Source of the DNA: Methylococcus sp.
GTDB taxonomy: Bacteria > Pseudomonadota > Gammaproteobacteria > Methylococcales > Methylococcaceae
Assembly: GCA_028688525.1 (NCBI GenBank)
Contig: JAQTYA010000001.1
Span: 25,906 to 89,905 of the forward strand
Direction: 5' to 3'
Length of the DNA stretch: 64,000 bases
The first letter of the stretch is position 1; each line of letters opens with the position of its first letter. The notes beneath the pieces are model-generated. The model ran no database searches. It was not told the origin of the DNA and saw nothing but the letters and a program-made list of their open reading frames with translations. A program made the position numbers and the translations under genes. Below are positions 17,902-28,200 of the stretch, in pieces.

Positions 17902-19013
17902 CCTTGAACACGATCGAAGAAATTATCGAAGACATCCGCCAGGGGCGGATGGTCGTCATCATGGACGACGAGGACCGGGAAAACGAGGGCGATTTGGTGA
18001 TGGCGGCCAGCTACGTGCGACCGGAAGACATCAACTTCATGGCGCGCTACGGCCGCGGCCTGATCTGCCTGACGCTGACCCGCGAGCGCTGCCAGCAGCT
18101 GCGGTTGCCGCTGATGGTGAACGAGAACCGCACGCCGCATTCGACCAATTTCACGGTATCGATCGAAGCTGCCAGCGGGGTGACCACAGGCATCTCGGCC
18201 AGCGATCGCGCCCGCACCATCCAGTGCGCGGTCACCGAGCAGGCCAAGCCCGAGGACCTGGTTCAGCCTGGCCACGTGTTCCCGCTCATGGCCCAGCCCG
18301 GCGGCGTGCTCAACCGCGCCGGCCATACCGAGGCGGGCTGCGATCTGGCGCGACTGGCCGGCACGGTACCGGCGGCGGTGATCGTAGAGATCCTCAACGA
18401 AGACGGCTCGATGGCGCGGCGCGCGGATCTGGAGCGCTTTGCCGAACTGCACGGTCTCAAGATCGGTACCATCGCCGATCTGATCCGCTACCGCATGCAG
18501 AACGAGCAGACGGTGGAACGCATCTGCGAGTGCGATTTCCCGACCGAGTACGGCCGCTTCCGTTTGCATGCTTACCAGGACCGCCTGGACAACAAACTCC
18601 ACCTGGCGCTGACTCTCGGCGATATTTCCGGCGAAGAGCCGGTATTGGTCCGGGTCCACGGGCGCAACCTGCTGACCGATTTGTTCGGCGTGCGCCGGGG
18701 CGAGGTCGGCGTATCGCTGCGTGCGGCGATGCAGCGGATCGCCGACGAGGGGCGGGGCGTGCTGGTGGTGATCCGCAACGAGGAGGACGACCGCTGTCTG
18801 GTCGAGCGCATCCATCACTACCAGATGGAAGACCATGGCGTGGACATCGGCCACCGCGAGGAGCCCGGCGTGGACTGGCGCACTACGGGCACCGGCGCGC
18901 AGATTCTTGCCGACCTGGGGGTCCGGAAATTCCGGGTCCTGGGCGCTCATAAGAAATACCTGGGGCTTTCCGGCTATGGTCTGGAAGTCGTGGACTATGT
19001 AACAACCGACTGA
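17898..19013 (+). CDS. ribBX: 3,4-dihydroxy-2-butanone-4-phosphate synthase with inactive-looking GTP cyclohydrolase II-like domain (RibBX type)
   Basis: Residues 1 to about 205 form RibB, which converts ribulose 5-phosphate to dihydroxybutanone phosphate. They carry [39 protein letters not shown] and [14 protein letters not shown]. Residues 206-371 resemble GTP cyclohydrolase II, with [11 protein letters not shown] and [10 protein letters not shown]. The zinc Cys cluster expected after that strand (SLRCDCG in active enzymes) is replaced by FGVRRGEVG, so this half cannot make the usual zinc site. That pattern matches the RibBX variant known in Proteobacteria, and a separate ribA should exist elsewhere. 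It overlaps ribE (ATGA) and lies 12 bases before ribH. Confidence 0.92.
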   Translation: MTLNTIEEIIEDIRQGRMVVIMDDEDRENEGDLVMAASYVRPEDINFMARYGRGLICLTLTRERCQQLRLPLMVNENRTPHSTNFTVSIEAASGVTTGISASDRARTIQCAVTEQAKPEDLVQPGHVFPLMAQPGGVLNRAGHTEAGCDLARLAGTVPAAVIVEILNEDGSMARRADLERFAELHGLKIGTIADLIRYRMQNEQTVERICECDFPTEYGRFRLHAYQDRLDNKLHLALTLGDISGEEPVLVRVHGRNLLTDLFGVRRGEVGVSLRAAMQRIADEGRGVLVVIRNEEDDRCLVERIHHYQMEDHGVDIGHREEPGVDWRTTGTGAQILADLGVRKFRVLGAHKKYLGLSGYGLEVVDYVTTD

Positions 19014-19025
19014 TCGGGAACCGAA

Positions 19026-19505
19026 ATGGCTCATATCAAGACTTTCGAGGGCGGCATGAGCGCCGCCGGCATGCGCGTTTGCCTCGTGGCATCGCGTTTT
19101 AATAGTTTCATCGTGGATCATCTGGTCAGCGGCGCGATCGATATCCTGGTGCGTCACGGCGCTAGCCGGGAAGACATCCACATTGCGAAAACTCCGGGAG
19201 CTTACGAGCTGCCGCTGGCGGTCAAGAAAATCGCCGATTCCGGCCGCTACGACGCGATCATTGCGCTGGGCGCGGTGATCCGCGGGTCCACCCCGCACTT
19301 CGATTACGTTGCAGGCGAATGCGTCAAAGGTTTGGCGACGGTTTCCCTGCAGCACGGTCTGCCGGTCGCCTTCGGCGTGCTAACGGTGGATACCATCGAG
19401 CAGGCGGTGGAACGGGCCGGCACCAAGGCCGGGAACAAGGGCGCCGAGGCGGCCTTGTCCGCGGTCGAAATGGTCAACCTGCTGCGCCAGCTGGAGGCCG
19501 AATGA
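19026..19505 (+). CDS. ribH: 6,7-dimethyl-8-ribityllumazine synthase
   Basis: Condenses dihydroxybutanone phosphate with the ribitylaminopyrimidine to give the riboflavin precursor; it normally assembles into a capsid-like shell or decamer. The 159-aa product shows [47 protein letters not shown] and [15 protein letters not shown], including the catalytic His in TPHFDYV. Length is typical. Its last codons overlap the nusB start (ATGA). Confidence 0.97.
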   Translation: MAHIKTFEGGMSAAGMRVCLVASRFNSFIVDHLVSGAIDILVRHGASREDIHIAKTPGAYELPLAVKKIADSGRYDAIIALGAVIRGSTPHFDYVAGECVKGLATVSLQHGLPVAFGVLTVDTIEQAVERAGTKAGNKGAEAALSAVEMVNLLRQLEAE

Positions 19506-20098
19506 GCCTTGCGCGGACACTGGCGCGCCGGGCCGCCGTACAAGCCGTTTACCAATGGCAGCTGGCGCGCGACAGCTTGCCGGAAATCGAGCGGCAGTTC
19601 ATCGAGGAACTGCAGCAAACCAAGTCGCTTTATCGTCGCCATACCGGCGGTTTCGAATTGAATCCGGCGGAACGGGACCTGCTCGAAGAGCTGCTGGAAA
19701 AATACGGCCGCTCGCTCGAGTTGGGTGAGGAGGAGGCCGAAGACGAGACGCTGGAGCAGCGGGCCAGCAAATGCCAGATTCCGGACGTGCAAGTCAGCTA
19801 CTTCAAGGAGTTGCTGCACGGCGTCGCCGGCAATCTCGCCTCGCTGGACGCCGCGCTGGGCAAGTACATCGACCGGCCGGTCGAGGAGATCGACCCCGTA
19901 GAGCGTGCGATTTTGCGCATCGGCTGCTACGAATTTCTGCGCCGCCCGGAAACCCCGTACCGGGTCATCCTGAATGAGGCCATCAATCTCGCCAAAGAGT
20001 TTGGCGCGGCCCAGAGCTACCGCTACGTCAACGGTATCCTAGACAAGGTGGCGCACGAGTGCCGAGCGGCGGAAATGGCCGCCCGCCGACGCGGCTGA
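19502..20098 (+). CDS. nusB: Transcription antitermination factor NusB with an internal insertion
   Basis: NusB binds boxA RNA with NusE (S10) to prevent Rho termination in rRNA operons. The 198-aa product has the family core: [52 protein letters not shown] and YVNGILDK. It is about 50 residues longer than the usual NusB. The extra segment (about residues 37-88) is charged and lies between helices 2 and 3. I chose ATG 19502, which overlaps the ribH stop, over a far upstream start that runs inside ribH. It is followed by thiL after 14 bases. Confidence 0.94.
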   Translation: MSLARTLARRAAVQAVYQWQLARDSLPEIERQFIEELQQTKSLYRRHTGGFELNPAERDLLEELLEKYGRSLELGEEEAEDETLEQRASKCQIPDVQVSYFKELLHGVAGNLASLDAALGKYIDRPVEEIDPVERAILRIGCYEFLRRPETPYRVILNEAINLAKEFGAAQSYRYVNGILDKVAHECRAAEMAARRRG

Positions 20099-20112
20099 GT
20101 CCTAGGCGCGCC

Positions 20113-21084
20113 ATGCAGGCTGCCGGCGAATTTGAGATCATCGGGCGGTACTTCGCCGGACAGCGAATCGCTCACCGGGAAACCGAGCTAGGCATAGGCG
20201 ACGACTGTGCGGTGCTGAAGTTTGTGGCCGAGACTAGGCTGGCGCTGACTACCGATACTCTGGTCGCCGGTGTGCATTTTTTTTCCGATGCCGATCCCGA
20301 GCGGCTCGGTCACAAGGCGCTGGCGGTCAATCTGAGCGATCTCGCCGCGATGGGCGCCAGGCCGCAGTGGGCTTTGCTGGCATTGACCCTGCCCGAAAGC
20401 GACTCGGAATGGCTGTCCGCCTTCGCTCGGGGATTCTTCCGGTTAGCCGAGCGCTATGGGGTCCAGCTCATCGGCGGCGATACCACGCGCGGCCCCCTGG
20501 CCGTCACCGTGCAGGCTCTGGGCATGCTGGCAGGGAATACGGCGATAGCGCGCTCCGGCGCCCGTCCCGGCGACTCAGTTTATGTGACAGGAAGTCTCGG
20601 CTTGGCCGGACTGGGATTAAAGCTCAAACAGGGAACGGCAAAAGCCTGGGATCGAGCGGCGCTCGACAAGCTGGAAACGCCCGAGCCCCGGGTCGGCTTC
20701 GGCTTGCGCCTGCATGAATTCGCTACCGCCTGTATCGACATTTCGGACGGCTTGGCGGCGGATCTGGGGCATATTCTCGAACAGAGCGGGGTGGCGGCCG
20801 AGGTCGATTGCGAGCTGTTGCCGTTATCGCCCACCGTTCGCGGCTACCTTGCCGACACCGGCGACTGGGATCTGCCACTGAGCGCCGGCGACGATTACGA
20901 GTTGTGCTTCACCGCTCCACCAGGAGCCGACCAAGCCATCCGGCGTGCTGCCGAGGCGACGGGCGTTCCGGTGAGCCGGATCGGTACGATCCTTCCCGGC
21001 TCCGGCCTCAGCCTGCAGCGCGCCGGCCGACCGTTCAGTCTGAGCCGTCCGGGCTATCTGCATTTTTCCGCCGGGGAGGCATGA
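20113..21084 (+). CDS. thiL: Thiamine-monophosphate kinase
   Basis: ATP-dependent kinase that makes thiamine diphosphate from thiamine monophosphate. The 323-aa product begins GEFEIIGRYFAG, with the magnesium-binding IGDDCAVL. TTDTLVAGVHFF, HKALAVNLSDLAAMGA, LIGGDTTRG and DISDGLAADLGHI follow, all ThiL hallmarks of the PurM-like fold. I chose ATG 20113, where the conserved N-terminus begins, rather than a longer frame from 20059 inside nusB. The stop overlaps the pgpA start (ATGA). Order nusB-thiL-pgpA is standard for gammaproteobacteria. Confidence 0.96.
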   Translation: MQAAGEFEIIGRYFAGQRIAHRETELGIGDDCAVLKFVAETRLALTTDTLVAGVHFFSDADPERLGHKALAVNLSDLAAMGARPQWALLALTLPESDSEWLSAFARGFFRLAERYGVQLIGGDTTRGPLAVTVQALGMLAGNTAIARSGARPGDSVYVTGSLGLAGLGLKLKQGTAKAWDRAALDKLETPEPRVGFGLRLHEFATACIDISDGLAADLGHILEQSGVAAEVDCELLPLSPTVRGYLADTGDWDLPLSAGDDYELCFTAPPGADQAIRRAAEATGVPVSRIGTILPGSGLSLQRAGRPFSLSRPGYLHFSAGEA

Positions 21085-21572
21085 GGATGGCAGAGCGCCG
21101 CATCGACAGTCGGGTGCTGAGCGATCCCTGGTGCCTGATCGCCGTGGGGTTCGGTTCCGGGCTGGCGCCCAAGGCGCCCGGCACCTTTGGAACCTTGGCC
21201 GCCATCCCGGTTTACCTCGCGTTTTCTTACTTGCCGCCGGCATTTTACACCGCGGGCGTCTTGCTGTTCTTCGCCCTGGGCGTGCCGGCCTGCGGGTGTT
21301 GCGGAAGGATTCTGGGCAAAACCGATCATTCGGCGATCGTGTGGGACGAGGTGGTCGGTTTTCTCGTCACCATGTGGGGCGTTGCGGCCTCATGGCAGAG
21401 CCTCCTGCTGGGCTTCGTCCTGTTCAGATTCTTCGACATCGTCAAGCCCTGGCCGATCCGCGTGATCGACCGCCGCACCCGCGGCGGCTGGGGCGTCATG
21501 CTGGACGACGTCGTCGCCGGCGCGTTTTCTGCCCTGATTTTGCACCTACTCGTCGTTTCACGGACGATTTGA
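21081..21572 (+). CDS. pgpA: Phosphatidylglycerophosphatase A
   Basis: Membrane phosphatase that converts phosphatidylglycerophosphate to phosphatidylglycerol. The 163-aa product has GSGLAPKAPGTFGTLAAIP near the N-terminus, the acidic WDEVVGFLVT, FRFFDIVKPWPI and MLDDVVAGAFSA. Three hydrophobic segments are present. ATG 21081 overlaps the thiL stop; ATG 21087 is an alternative. It closes the rib-nusB-thiL-pgpA run. Confidence 0.95.
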   Translation: MRMAERRIDSRVLSDPWCLIAVGFGSGLAPKAPGTFGTLAAIPVYLAFSYLPPAFYTAGVLLFFALGVPACGCCGRILGKTDHSAIVWDEVVGFLVTMWGVAASWQSLLLGFVLFRFFDIVKPWPIRVIDRRTRGGWGVMLDDVVAGAFSALILHLLVVSRTI

Positions 21573-21926
21573 GGCTGGCGGACTGCCGTTCTCGGGTCGA
21601 CCATCGCTATCCCTGCCGTGCCATGGTGCCTTTCTTCATGAAACCTATTCGGAACCGAATGGTCCCGTAGTCGAGAGCGGCTGCGCAGAGGCCGTTCGGT
21701 TTGCCGCGCCGCGGTACGACGGTTAAAGTGCCAAGAACCGGAATCATGGGTAGATGATTCGGGACAATTGGTAGACCGGATATGGATGGGCAGGTAGGGG
21801 ATTTGACTCAATTCGGTATCGGGGAGTAAGTTATTTGCCACAGGCGTATACCGGGTCGCCCGGCGTGCGTCTCTAAGGCTGTCAGAGCCGGCCCGACAAC
21901 AACTCATCTAAAGGGGTAACCACGCC
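21573..21926. other. Intergenic stretch after pgpA, possible promoter for the next gene
   Basis: These 354 bases hold no convincing gene. TTGACT (21803-21808) and TAAGTT (21827-21832) are 18 bases apart and could drive the small gene at 21927, but the -10 is poor. An AAAGGGG ribosome-binding site lies just before ATG 21927. Confidence 0.3.
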
Positions 21927-22235
21927 ATGTCTAGACGCATTACTAAGGATTGCGACGACAAATCTGCAGGCATCCGTTTTCATATCAGCTCCGCGCGCAT
22001 GTCGATGAACAAAATGAGCTTCGTCGCGTTTCAGCGCTTTTTGGACGATATGGAGCGGTCGATGTACCGGTGTTCGGAATGCGACTGGCGTGGGCGGGGT
22101 AGGGATCTCGTTCCCATGGAGCAGGACTCGAGCGACAGCTATGCCATCGGCTCGGACGCCGAAACCTGGTATGCCTGTCCAAACTGCGAATGCGAAATCG
22201 GCGTTGAAACGCCTCTTATGCGGCCTGCCGACTAG
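21927..22235 (+). CDS. Small zinc-ribbon protein of unknown function
   Basis: The 102-aa product has two Cys pairs, CSEC (about residues 49-52) and CPNC (about residues 84-87), spaced as in zinc ribbons. The N-terminal half is basic and the segment between the pairs is acidic. AAAGGGG lies upstream of ATG 21927. I do not recognise a named family; a DNA-, RNA- or protein-binding accessory role is possible. It is not part of an evident operon. Confidence 0.65.
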   Translation: MSRRITKDCDDKSAGIRFHISSARMSMNKMSFVAFQRFLDDMERSMYRCSECDWRGRGRDLVPMEQDSSDSYAIGSDAETWYACPNCECEIGVETPLMRPAD

Positions 22236-22557
22236 GCTGCGACTGCGGGGGGCCTGTGCCGTTCTCCACGGCTTTGGCGTCCCGCCTTGTCTACCGCTTC
22301 GTTTTCTTCTTGCGCACACCGCTTGCCCGTGGGCTGTGTCCGGCACGTCTTCTCCTGTTGTGTTAAATCACACAAGACAACTTCCCCGATGGTTGAGGAT
22401 GGTTGTGAGGCATCAGGTAATTCAAAGGGATATATCTTCAATGCGGCGCGGCTTGAAGTTTGCATCATCGGCGGGCCGGAGCACCCTCCGGCAATAGCGA
22501 ATCTTGTGATCCCAAGGCGCTTAATTCCTGAGAATGAAAATAATGAGGCATAAAAAG
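22236..22557. other. Intergenic stretch with a 6-bp palindrome
   Basis: No gene is supported. TTGTGT (22358-22363) and ACACAA (22370-22375) form an inverted repeat around TAAATC, upstream of the small exported protein. It could be an operator or a weak hairpin. Confidence 0.3.
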
Positions 22558-22965
22558 ATGATGAAGAAGCTGCTGCTTGTCGCCGTACCCGCCGTATTGT
22601 TCAGCACGCAACTCCAGGCTGGTTGCAAAACCAGTGACTTGCAGGGCAACTGGGTGTTCTATCAAGCCGGGATGAGCCAGATGGAAGGCTTCCACACTGG
22701 GCGCTGTGACGTCACTTTTACCAACAAAGGCAGAGACTCGTCGGCCGACTGCGAGATGAATATGATGGATGGGTCCGTAATGAATTTTAAAATGACGGGG
22801 ACCGCAGTCATAGATCCAACATTTTGTCGATTCACAATCGAGTTCGCATTCACTGGCGGCACGGCGACTTGGGATGCCCAGCTTAATAAGAATAAAAACT
22901 CCTTCAGCGGGGACTGGAAAAACAGCTGGGGAACGATTGGAACTACAAATGGTGTTAAGCGTTAA
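22558..22965 (+). CDS. Small exported protein of unknown function
   Basis: The 135-aa product begins MMKKLLLVAVPAVLF and has a likely Sec cleavage site after LQA. The mature part of about 112 aa has four Cys (GCKTSD, RCDVTF, DCEMN, FCRF) that could form two disulfides. It contains repeated strand-like stretches (GNWVFYQ, DGSVMNFKMTGTAVI, GTATWDAQL), suggesting a small beta-barrel. Base composition is more AT-rich than neighbouring genes. ATG 22558 is preceded by TGAGG at 10 bases; upstream ATGs at 22534 or 22543 are possible. I do not recognise a family. Confidence 0.65.
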   Translation: MMKKLLLVAVPAVLFSTQLQAGCKTSDLQGNWVFYQAGMSQMEGFHTGRCDVTFTNKGRDSSADCEMNMMDGSVMNFKMTGTAVIDPTFCRFTIEFAFTGGTATWDAQLNKNKNSFSGDWKNSWGTIGTTNGVKR

Positions 22966-23138
22966 GACCGGTTTCTACCTCGCAGCGAATTCGAACTGGA
23001 AGATCGGTTGACATTCCGGTTCGAGGTGGATTCTTGATCCAGTAGCTATTTGGAGGGTGGTCTTTCCACGGGCGGCCTTGATTTAGAGAGGCCGCCACAA
23101 TTTTCCAATGCGAATCCCATGGAAGGGGTTTAGTTCCA

Positions 23139-25061
23139 TTAACGCAGCTTATCGCTGTGAGTGATAAGCCCGGCGATTTCTTTAGCCGGCAAAGGTTTTG
23201 CGATCAGGTAGCCTTGAATCGCATCGCATCCGGCTTCTTGCAGAAAGTTTTTCTGCGCTACGGTTTCGACGCCTTCGGCGACGATTTTGAGCCCCAAACT
23301 GTGTCCTAGCGCGATGATCCCGTCGCAAATTTTAGCGTCGCCTTCGTCAGTTTCGATGTCCTTGACGAACGAGCGGTCTATTTTCAGGCACTGGATCGGC
23401 AGTAGCTTGAGCCGGCCCAGAGAGGAATAACCGGTACCGAAATCGTCGATGGAAAGGGTGATGCCGTAATCTCGGAGCGATTTCAGCAGGGCCTGGACCT
23501 GACCCAGATTTTCCATGAGGGCAGACTCGGTGATCTCGAGCTCTAGATCGGAACCGGACAAGCCATGGCGTTTGACGATCGCGTCCAAGGCGTCGCAAAA
23601 CGTTTCGTCCTGCAACTGCATGACTGAGACGTTGACGGCCATGCGTAAGCCGTCGATGCCGCCGTCGCGCCAAGTCCGCAGCTGTAGGCAGGCCTGATCG
23701 AGTACCCATAAGCCCAAGGGCAAGATGAGTTTCGTTTCTTCCGCTACGGGGATGAACCTGTCTGGGGTGATTTGGCCGAGTGCCGGATGGTGCCAGCGCA
23801 GCAAAGCTTCGACGCTGCAGATCGCACCTGTGGCCATATCGATTTGGGGCTGGTAGAGGAGCTTGAATCCTCCGTGCTTCAGCGATTCCCGCAGGCCGTT
23901 TTCGATCTCGACGCGTTCCCGCACGCCGGCGTTGATGGCGTGGCTGAATAGTTGGTAGGTATTGCGTCCTCGTGACTTCGCGTGATACATCGCGGCGTCA
24001 GCGTGCTTCATCAAAGCTTCCGCGCTACGGCCGTGCGTGGGAAAAACCGCAATGCCGATGCTGGCGCAGGAATGAAGCTGATAATCTTCAACGCGGTAGG
24101 GCCGGCAGAGGTTTTCGAGCAGGAGCTCGGCCGTCGCTGCCGCTACGGTGCCTATATCCTCGCCCTCCATGACAATGATGAACTCGTCGCCGCCGAGGCG
24201 CCCGACGACATGATTGCCGTGCACGTTTTCTGTCAGCCTGCGGGCGACCTGTTCCAACAATGCGTCGCCGATGCGATGGCCGAGGGTGTCGTTGATCCGC
24301 TTGAAGTTGTCCAGGTCGATGAACATCACTGCGACCTGTTTTTGGTCGCGGTGCGCGAATTTGACCGCTTCTTCCAGGCGTCCGTGCAGGAAAATTCTGT
24401 TGGGCAAGCTGGTTAGCGGATCGTGGTGTGCCAAGTGCTTGATTCTGTCTTCAGCTTCCCGGCGTTGGGTGATATCGCGAAACGCCCCGTGGACATAGTG
24501 GCGTCCGTCTATTTCGAAGGCGCTCCCGCTGACCTCAACCGGGACGAGGCTTCCGTCGGCGCGTTTCAGCTGCAGTTCGATGGTGCCGGATTCCCCATCC
24601 AGCATGCGGCTGATGAAATCGGCTTCATGCGATCGCGCGTCTTGCGGGGTGTCGTATAGGTTGCTCAGGTGGCGGCCGAGGATGCTGTTGCGAGGCATAT
24701 CGAGCAAAATCTCGGCTTGTCGGTTGCAGTCCACCAAGGTACCGGTTTCGGTATCGGTGACGAGAATGGCGTCGCTAGCGACTTCGATCAGAGTGCGGTA
24801 GCGCCGTTCGCTGGCGCGCAGCGTGAGGTTTTTGGCGATTTCTTCCTGGCGGCTCCGTTCCAGGTCCACCATCTTCATGATACCGGCAACCATGATGCCG
24901 GAAACCAACAACGCGGCCACCATGCCAGTAGCGAGGTAGTCGTAGGTGACCTCCCCTTTGAGGAGTAAATCCATGGCCACGGTGATGACTTCCGACATCA
25001 CTACGGAGGCTATGATCCCGGCAAGCCAAAGATATTTTCCGAGCAATATGATCAACGTCAC
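23139..25061 (-). CDS. Membrane PAS-GGDEF-EAL cyclic-di-GMP protein
   Basis: The 640-aa protein begins with two membrane segments (about 5-25 and 42-63). A PAS domain (about 82-200), a GGDEF domain (about 210-370) and an EAL domain (about 380-632) follow. The cyclase active site reads GGDEF and the phosphodiesterase keeps EALLRW, DDFGTGYSS and KIDRSFVKDI, so both catalytic sites appear intact. The in vivo direction is not predictable from sequence. The gene lies downstream of the large polyketide synthase on the same strand, separated by 225 bases with a strong hairpin. Co-transcription is therefore doubtful. Confidence 0.93.
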   Translation of the reverse strand: MTLIILLGKYLWLAGIIASVVMSEVITVAMDLLLKGEVTYDYLATGMVAALLVSGIMVAGIMKMVDLERSRQEEIAKNLTLRASERRYRTLIEVASDAILVTDTETGTLVDCNRQAEILLDMPRNSILGRHLSNLYDTPQDARSHEADFISRMLDGESGTIELQLKRADGSLVPVEVSGSAFEIDGRHYVHGAFRDITQRREAEDRIKHLAHHDPLTSLPNRIFLHGRLEEAVKFAHRDQKQVAVMFIDLDNFKRINDTLGHRIGDALLEQVARRLTENVHGNHVVGRLGGDEFIIVMEGEDIGTVAAATAELLLENLCRPYRVEDYQLHSCASIGIAVFPTHGRSAEALMKHADAAMYHAKSRGRNTYQLFSHAINAGVRERVEIENGLRESLKHGGFKLLYQPQIDMATGAICSVEALLRWHHPALGQITPDRFIPVAEETKLILPLGLWVLDQACLQLRTWRDGGIDGLRMAVNVSVMQLQDETFCDALDAIVKRHGLSGSDLELEITESALMENLGQVQALLKSLRDYGITLSIDDFGTGYSSLGRLKLLPIQCLKIDRSFVKDIETDEGDAKICDGIIALGHSLGLKIVAEGVETVAQKNFLQEAGCDAIQGYLIAKPLPAKEIAGLITHSDKLR

Positions 25062-25237
25062 CCTGGGCCCCCAATGAGATTCGGGCTCTCAAGCCCCTGC
25101 TCCGCAATGTATTTGCCGGTTGGCACCGCCAGCCGTGCCAAGCAGGGTCTTATTGTAGCTTCATCCAGGCTTGTGTCGATTCCCGTTGCCGGTGCTTTCG
25201 GGCGGCCGCTGACGTATACGCCCCCCATTCGAAGGAA

Positions 25238-25270
25238 CTTCCAGCCCCCCTTTTTCATGGGGGCTGGAAG
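25238..25270 (-). terminator. 12-bp hairpin downstream of the polyketide synthase gene
   Basis: A perfect 12-bp inverted repeat (25238-25249 with 25259-25270, 9-base loop) lies 17 bases after the synthase stop codon. It is GC-rich but followed by only a weak T-rich stretch on the minus strand. It probably ends the synthase message. Confidence 0.6.
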
Positions 25271-25286
25271 TCGTTGCCGGGAGTCG

Positions 25287-28200
25287 TTAGGCCGCCGTTT
25301 TGCCCAAGCGTTCCTCTTTCACCCGGGTCAGTAGATGATCGAGCAGGGCCTCGGGCAGCCTGGCGATGGCATGTGGGCGTTCCGAACCCAGAGTCGTTCT
25401 CCATGCCAGGACGTGCGTGCCCGTTGCCAGCTTTTCGTGTTTTCCGCCGGCGCTGATCCGGAAAAAGTCGAATGCCAGCATAAGGCCTTTCTCATGCACG
25501 CGGGTGATGTACATCCTGGCGCTTAAGGTATCGAATGGCATGGCGTCCCGCAGATGTCTAACCTCGGTGAAGAGGCAGCGCAAGCCGCCGAAATTTCCTC
25601 CGGCCTGATAGGCGTCGGGCAAAACTGAAAAGAAATAGTTGTCTCTTAGCACACCCTGCAACTCGTAATACTTGGAGTAATAGATGTTGCCTACCAAGTT
25701 GGCGTCGTTTGGCGATGTCGCAAAAGCCTGCTCCGCCAGAAAAACTCCGGGAACCGGGCCCGGTTGCGCATGCCACCGCGCGGCGCCGAGCCGTGCCAGC
25801 GCGTTCTGTTGACCGGCTTGACCGCTTTGTCCGAACCGATGCGCCGCATTTCCGAACTCGAGGAAGAATCGGTCCAGGTAAGGCGGGTAGGGTTCGGGGG
25901 TAACCACGCCGTGGGATACGACACGAGCCCAGGTCATCTGGATCTGGCTGGTCGCGACCCGCTCGAGTTCGCCGCCGGGGAGGACGCGATGCCATTCGAA
26001 TCCTACCGCCACTGTTGCATCGCCCGGCCCGTTGCGCCCTAGGAAGCGGCACGAAACCTCCATGATTTCCCCCGCACTCACCGGCCGTTCGACCGAAGCC
26101 CAAGAACGGTTGGTGACCCAGGCGTGCTCTCCGGAGGTGAAGGTTTCGGCAAGCCTAGCAAGAACCGGCCTCAGCGCCATTTCCCGCAGCCGCCCCATCC
26201 ATTCGAAAAATCGGGAGAAATAGAAGGTTCCGTCCGGATTCGCGCCGTCTTTGAAGGCGAGCGGGAAACGGAATGCGATGCGGGCATCGGTCCCGGTTCG
26301 GGCAAACTCGGTCTGGATCCGGAAGAACTCCGAAGGATTTCCTCCTCCGGCCAGCCAGTCGGTCCACGAGCCAGCGGCTTCTGCGGGTGCCGTTTGCGCC
26401 GCTGCCGTTAGGCGGGCGCCGTCAACCGGCAACCGGTTGGCGGGTATCGGCGGTTCCGGTTCTGGCTGGCCGCCGGCGACGATAGCGAGCATGCGTCCGT
26501 CTTGGGAGACTGGAAAGCTGAGCACCCAAAGCCTGGCGTCTTCCCAATCCGCACGGAACAAGACGGTATCCGATTTCCTGGATTCCAGATTTAGGGCGAT
26601 GTCACGGGTATCGAGCGCTTTCATTGCTGCCTCCAGAGCAGACCAGATTCGCGCACCGGCTTGATCGAGCGGTTCGCCGGCCGTTTCCAGCTGGCAGAGA
26701 AGAGCGTAGAGCGCCGGATTCAGCATCGCCCGCCATTGTTCGCGGGTACGCCGGATCGGACCTGCCAGATCGCAACCTTGAGGCCCTTTGCCGGCGACGC
26801 ACAATACTGTTTCGTCGTCGTGGCTAAGCGAAACCTCCAGCGGCGCGAAGGCCGATTCTGCTTCGATGGGGCCGCTTTCTCCCTGTCTCGTGGAGCGGAA
26901 CAGCACCGGCTTGCCGGACTGCAACCAGCGTACTTCGAGCGATCCGGTGTCGATCGAATAGCGTAGGCCTGCCTGGCGTATTGCGGAGTGGAACAAGGGG
27001 CGGGTCAGAGCACGCCGTTCCTGGCGGCGGCTTGCGTGCAATTCCGGAAACGACCGCATCAACACGCAGGGGGAGGATAAGCCGAAGCTTTGAGCCCGCC
27101 GTTCGGTCTCGAGCTGCAGCGCGGTACCGTTGGACTCGGCGTGGCGCTCGACGAGTTCGAGCGGGGTCGGGAAATCGGCGCGCCGCTCCAGCATCTGGAC
27201 CTCATAAGCCTCGATGCGCTCGACTACCCGGTCCTGTTCGTCGTAAACGATGACATCGGCCAGAACCCGTCGGCCGTTGCGCTGCGTGACTTCAGCCCGA
27301 GCCCGGTATCGCCCGCCGGGGGAGTTCGCGTGGAATAGGTCGATGCGCCCGATGCGTACCGGCAGGCAGACATCGGGGATCAGAGTGAGCTGGCCCGCTT
27401 GCAGCAGGGTGTCCCGGTAGTAGGGGTCGCCCAGTACCAGAGGCCCGCACACTTCGTCCGCAAAGCCTTCCGGCGACGACGGCGTCTCGGCTTTGGCTTC
27501 GGTGACGAAGACCACCCGGTTTTCATCCAGCGACTCTACGCCGCCGATGCGCTGGAACAGCGGTCCCTGGAACAGTACGCTGCCGTAGAGGTCGATTCTA
27601 GGTACGATGGGCAGCAACTGGCTGCGCGGCATTGCCATCTCTCCGGGTACGGCCTCAGGACGCGTTCCTAGTATGAATCGTGCCGAAAAATGGGCAGGTT
27701 CCATACCGGTTTGCTCGGCGTGGATCGAGGTTTCCACTACCAGAGGGGCGGACGCGCTGACGCGTTCCAGCACCAGGGCTCGAATTTCAATGCGTTGCGG
27801 GCGCTCCCGGCTTACGACGACAGGCCGTTCCAGGCGGATGTCCTCGATCCGCGCGACTTCCTTGCCCGCGCCCCCGGCTACGCGCAATGCGGCCTGCGCC
27901 ATGGCTTCCAATCCCATCACGGTAGGCAGGAGCAGCGAGCCGCGGTAGTCATGGTCGGTCAGATAAAGATCGAGCCGGGTATCGAGGCTGACTTGGGTAA
28001 TCAGCTCGATGCCCGGTTCGAAGCGCTGTAGCTCGCCTTCGAATCGGCCGGCGGGGATCGCCGGCTCCTCCCCCGGCGGCCGCACCCAGGTGGCCAGCCC
28101 ATCGGCGCTGGCGGCCACGATGACTTCCCGCAGCGGAGGCGCCGTACGCATCCAGCGCAGGAACTGGCGCACCCCTTGGGCGATAGGGATCGCGTCGATG

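Noticed and set aside
17805-19355. 516-codon open frame on the minus strand
   Set aside because: It is antisense to ribBX and ribH, which are clearly the real genes.
22350-22380. Palindrome TTGTGT-TAAATC-ACACAA as a CRP or FNR site
   Set aside because: The half-sites and spacing do not match TGTGA-N6-TCACA or TTGAT-N4-ATCAA.
25230-25275. Strong inverted repeat after the polyketide synthase as an insertion-sequence end
   Set aside because: There is no transposase gene or second copy nearby; a terminator hairpin fits better.
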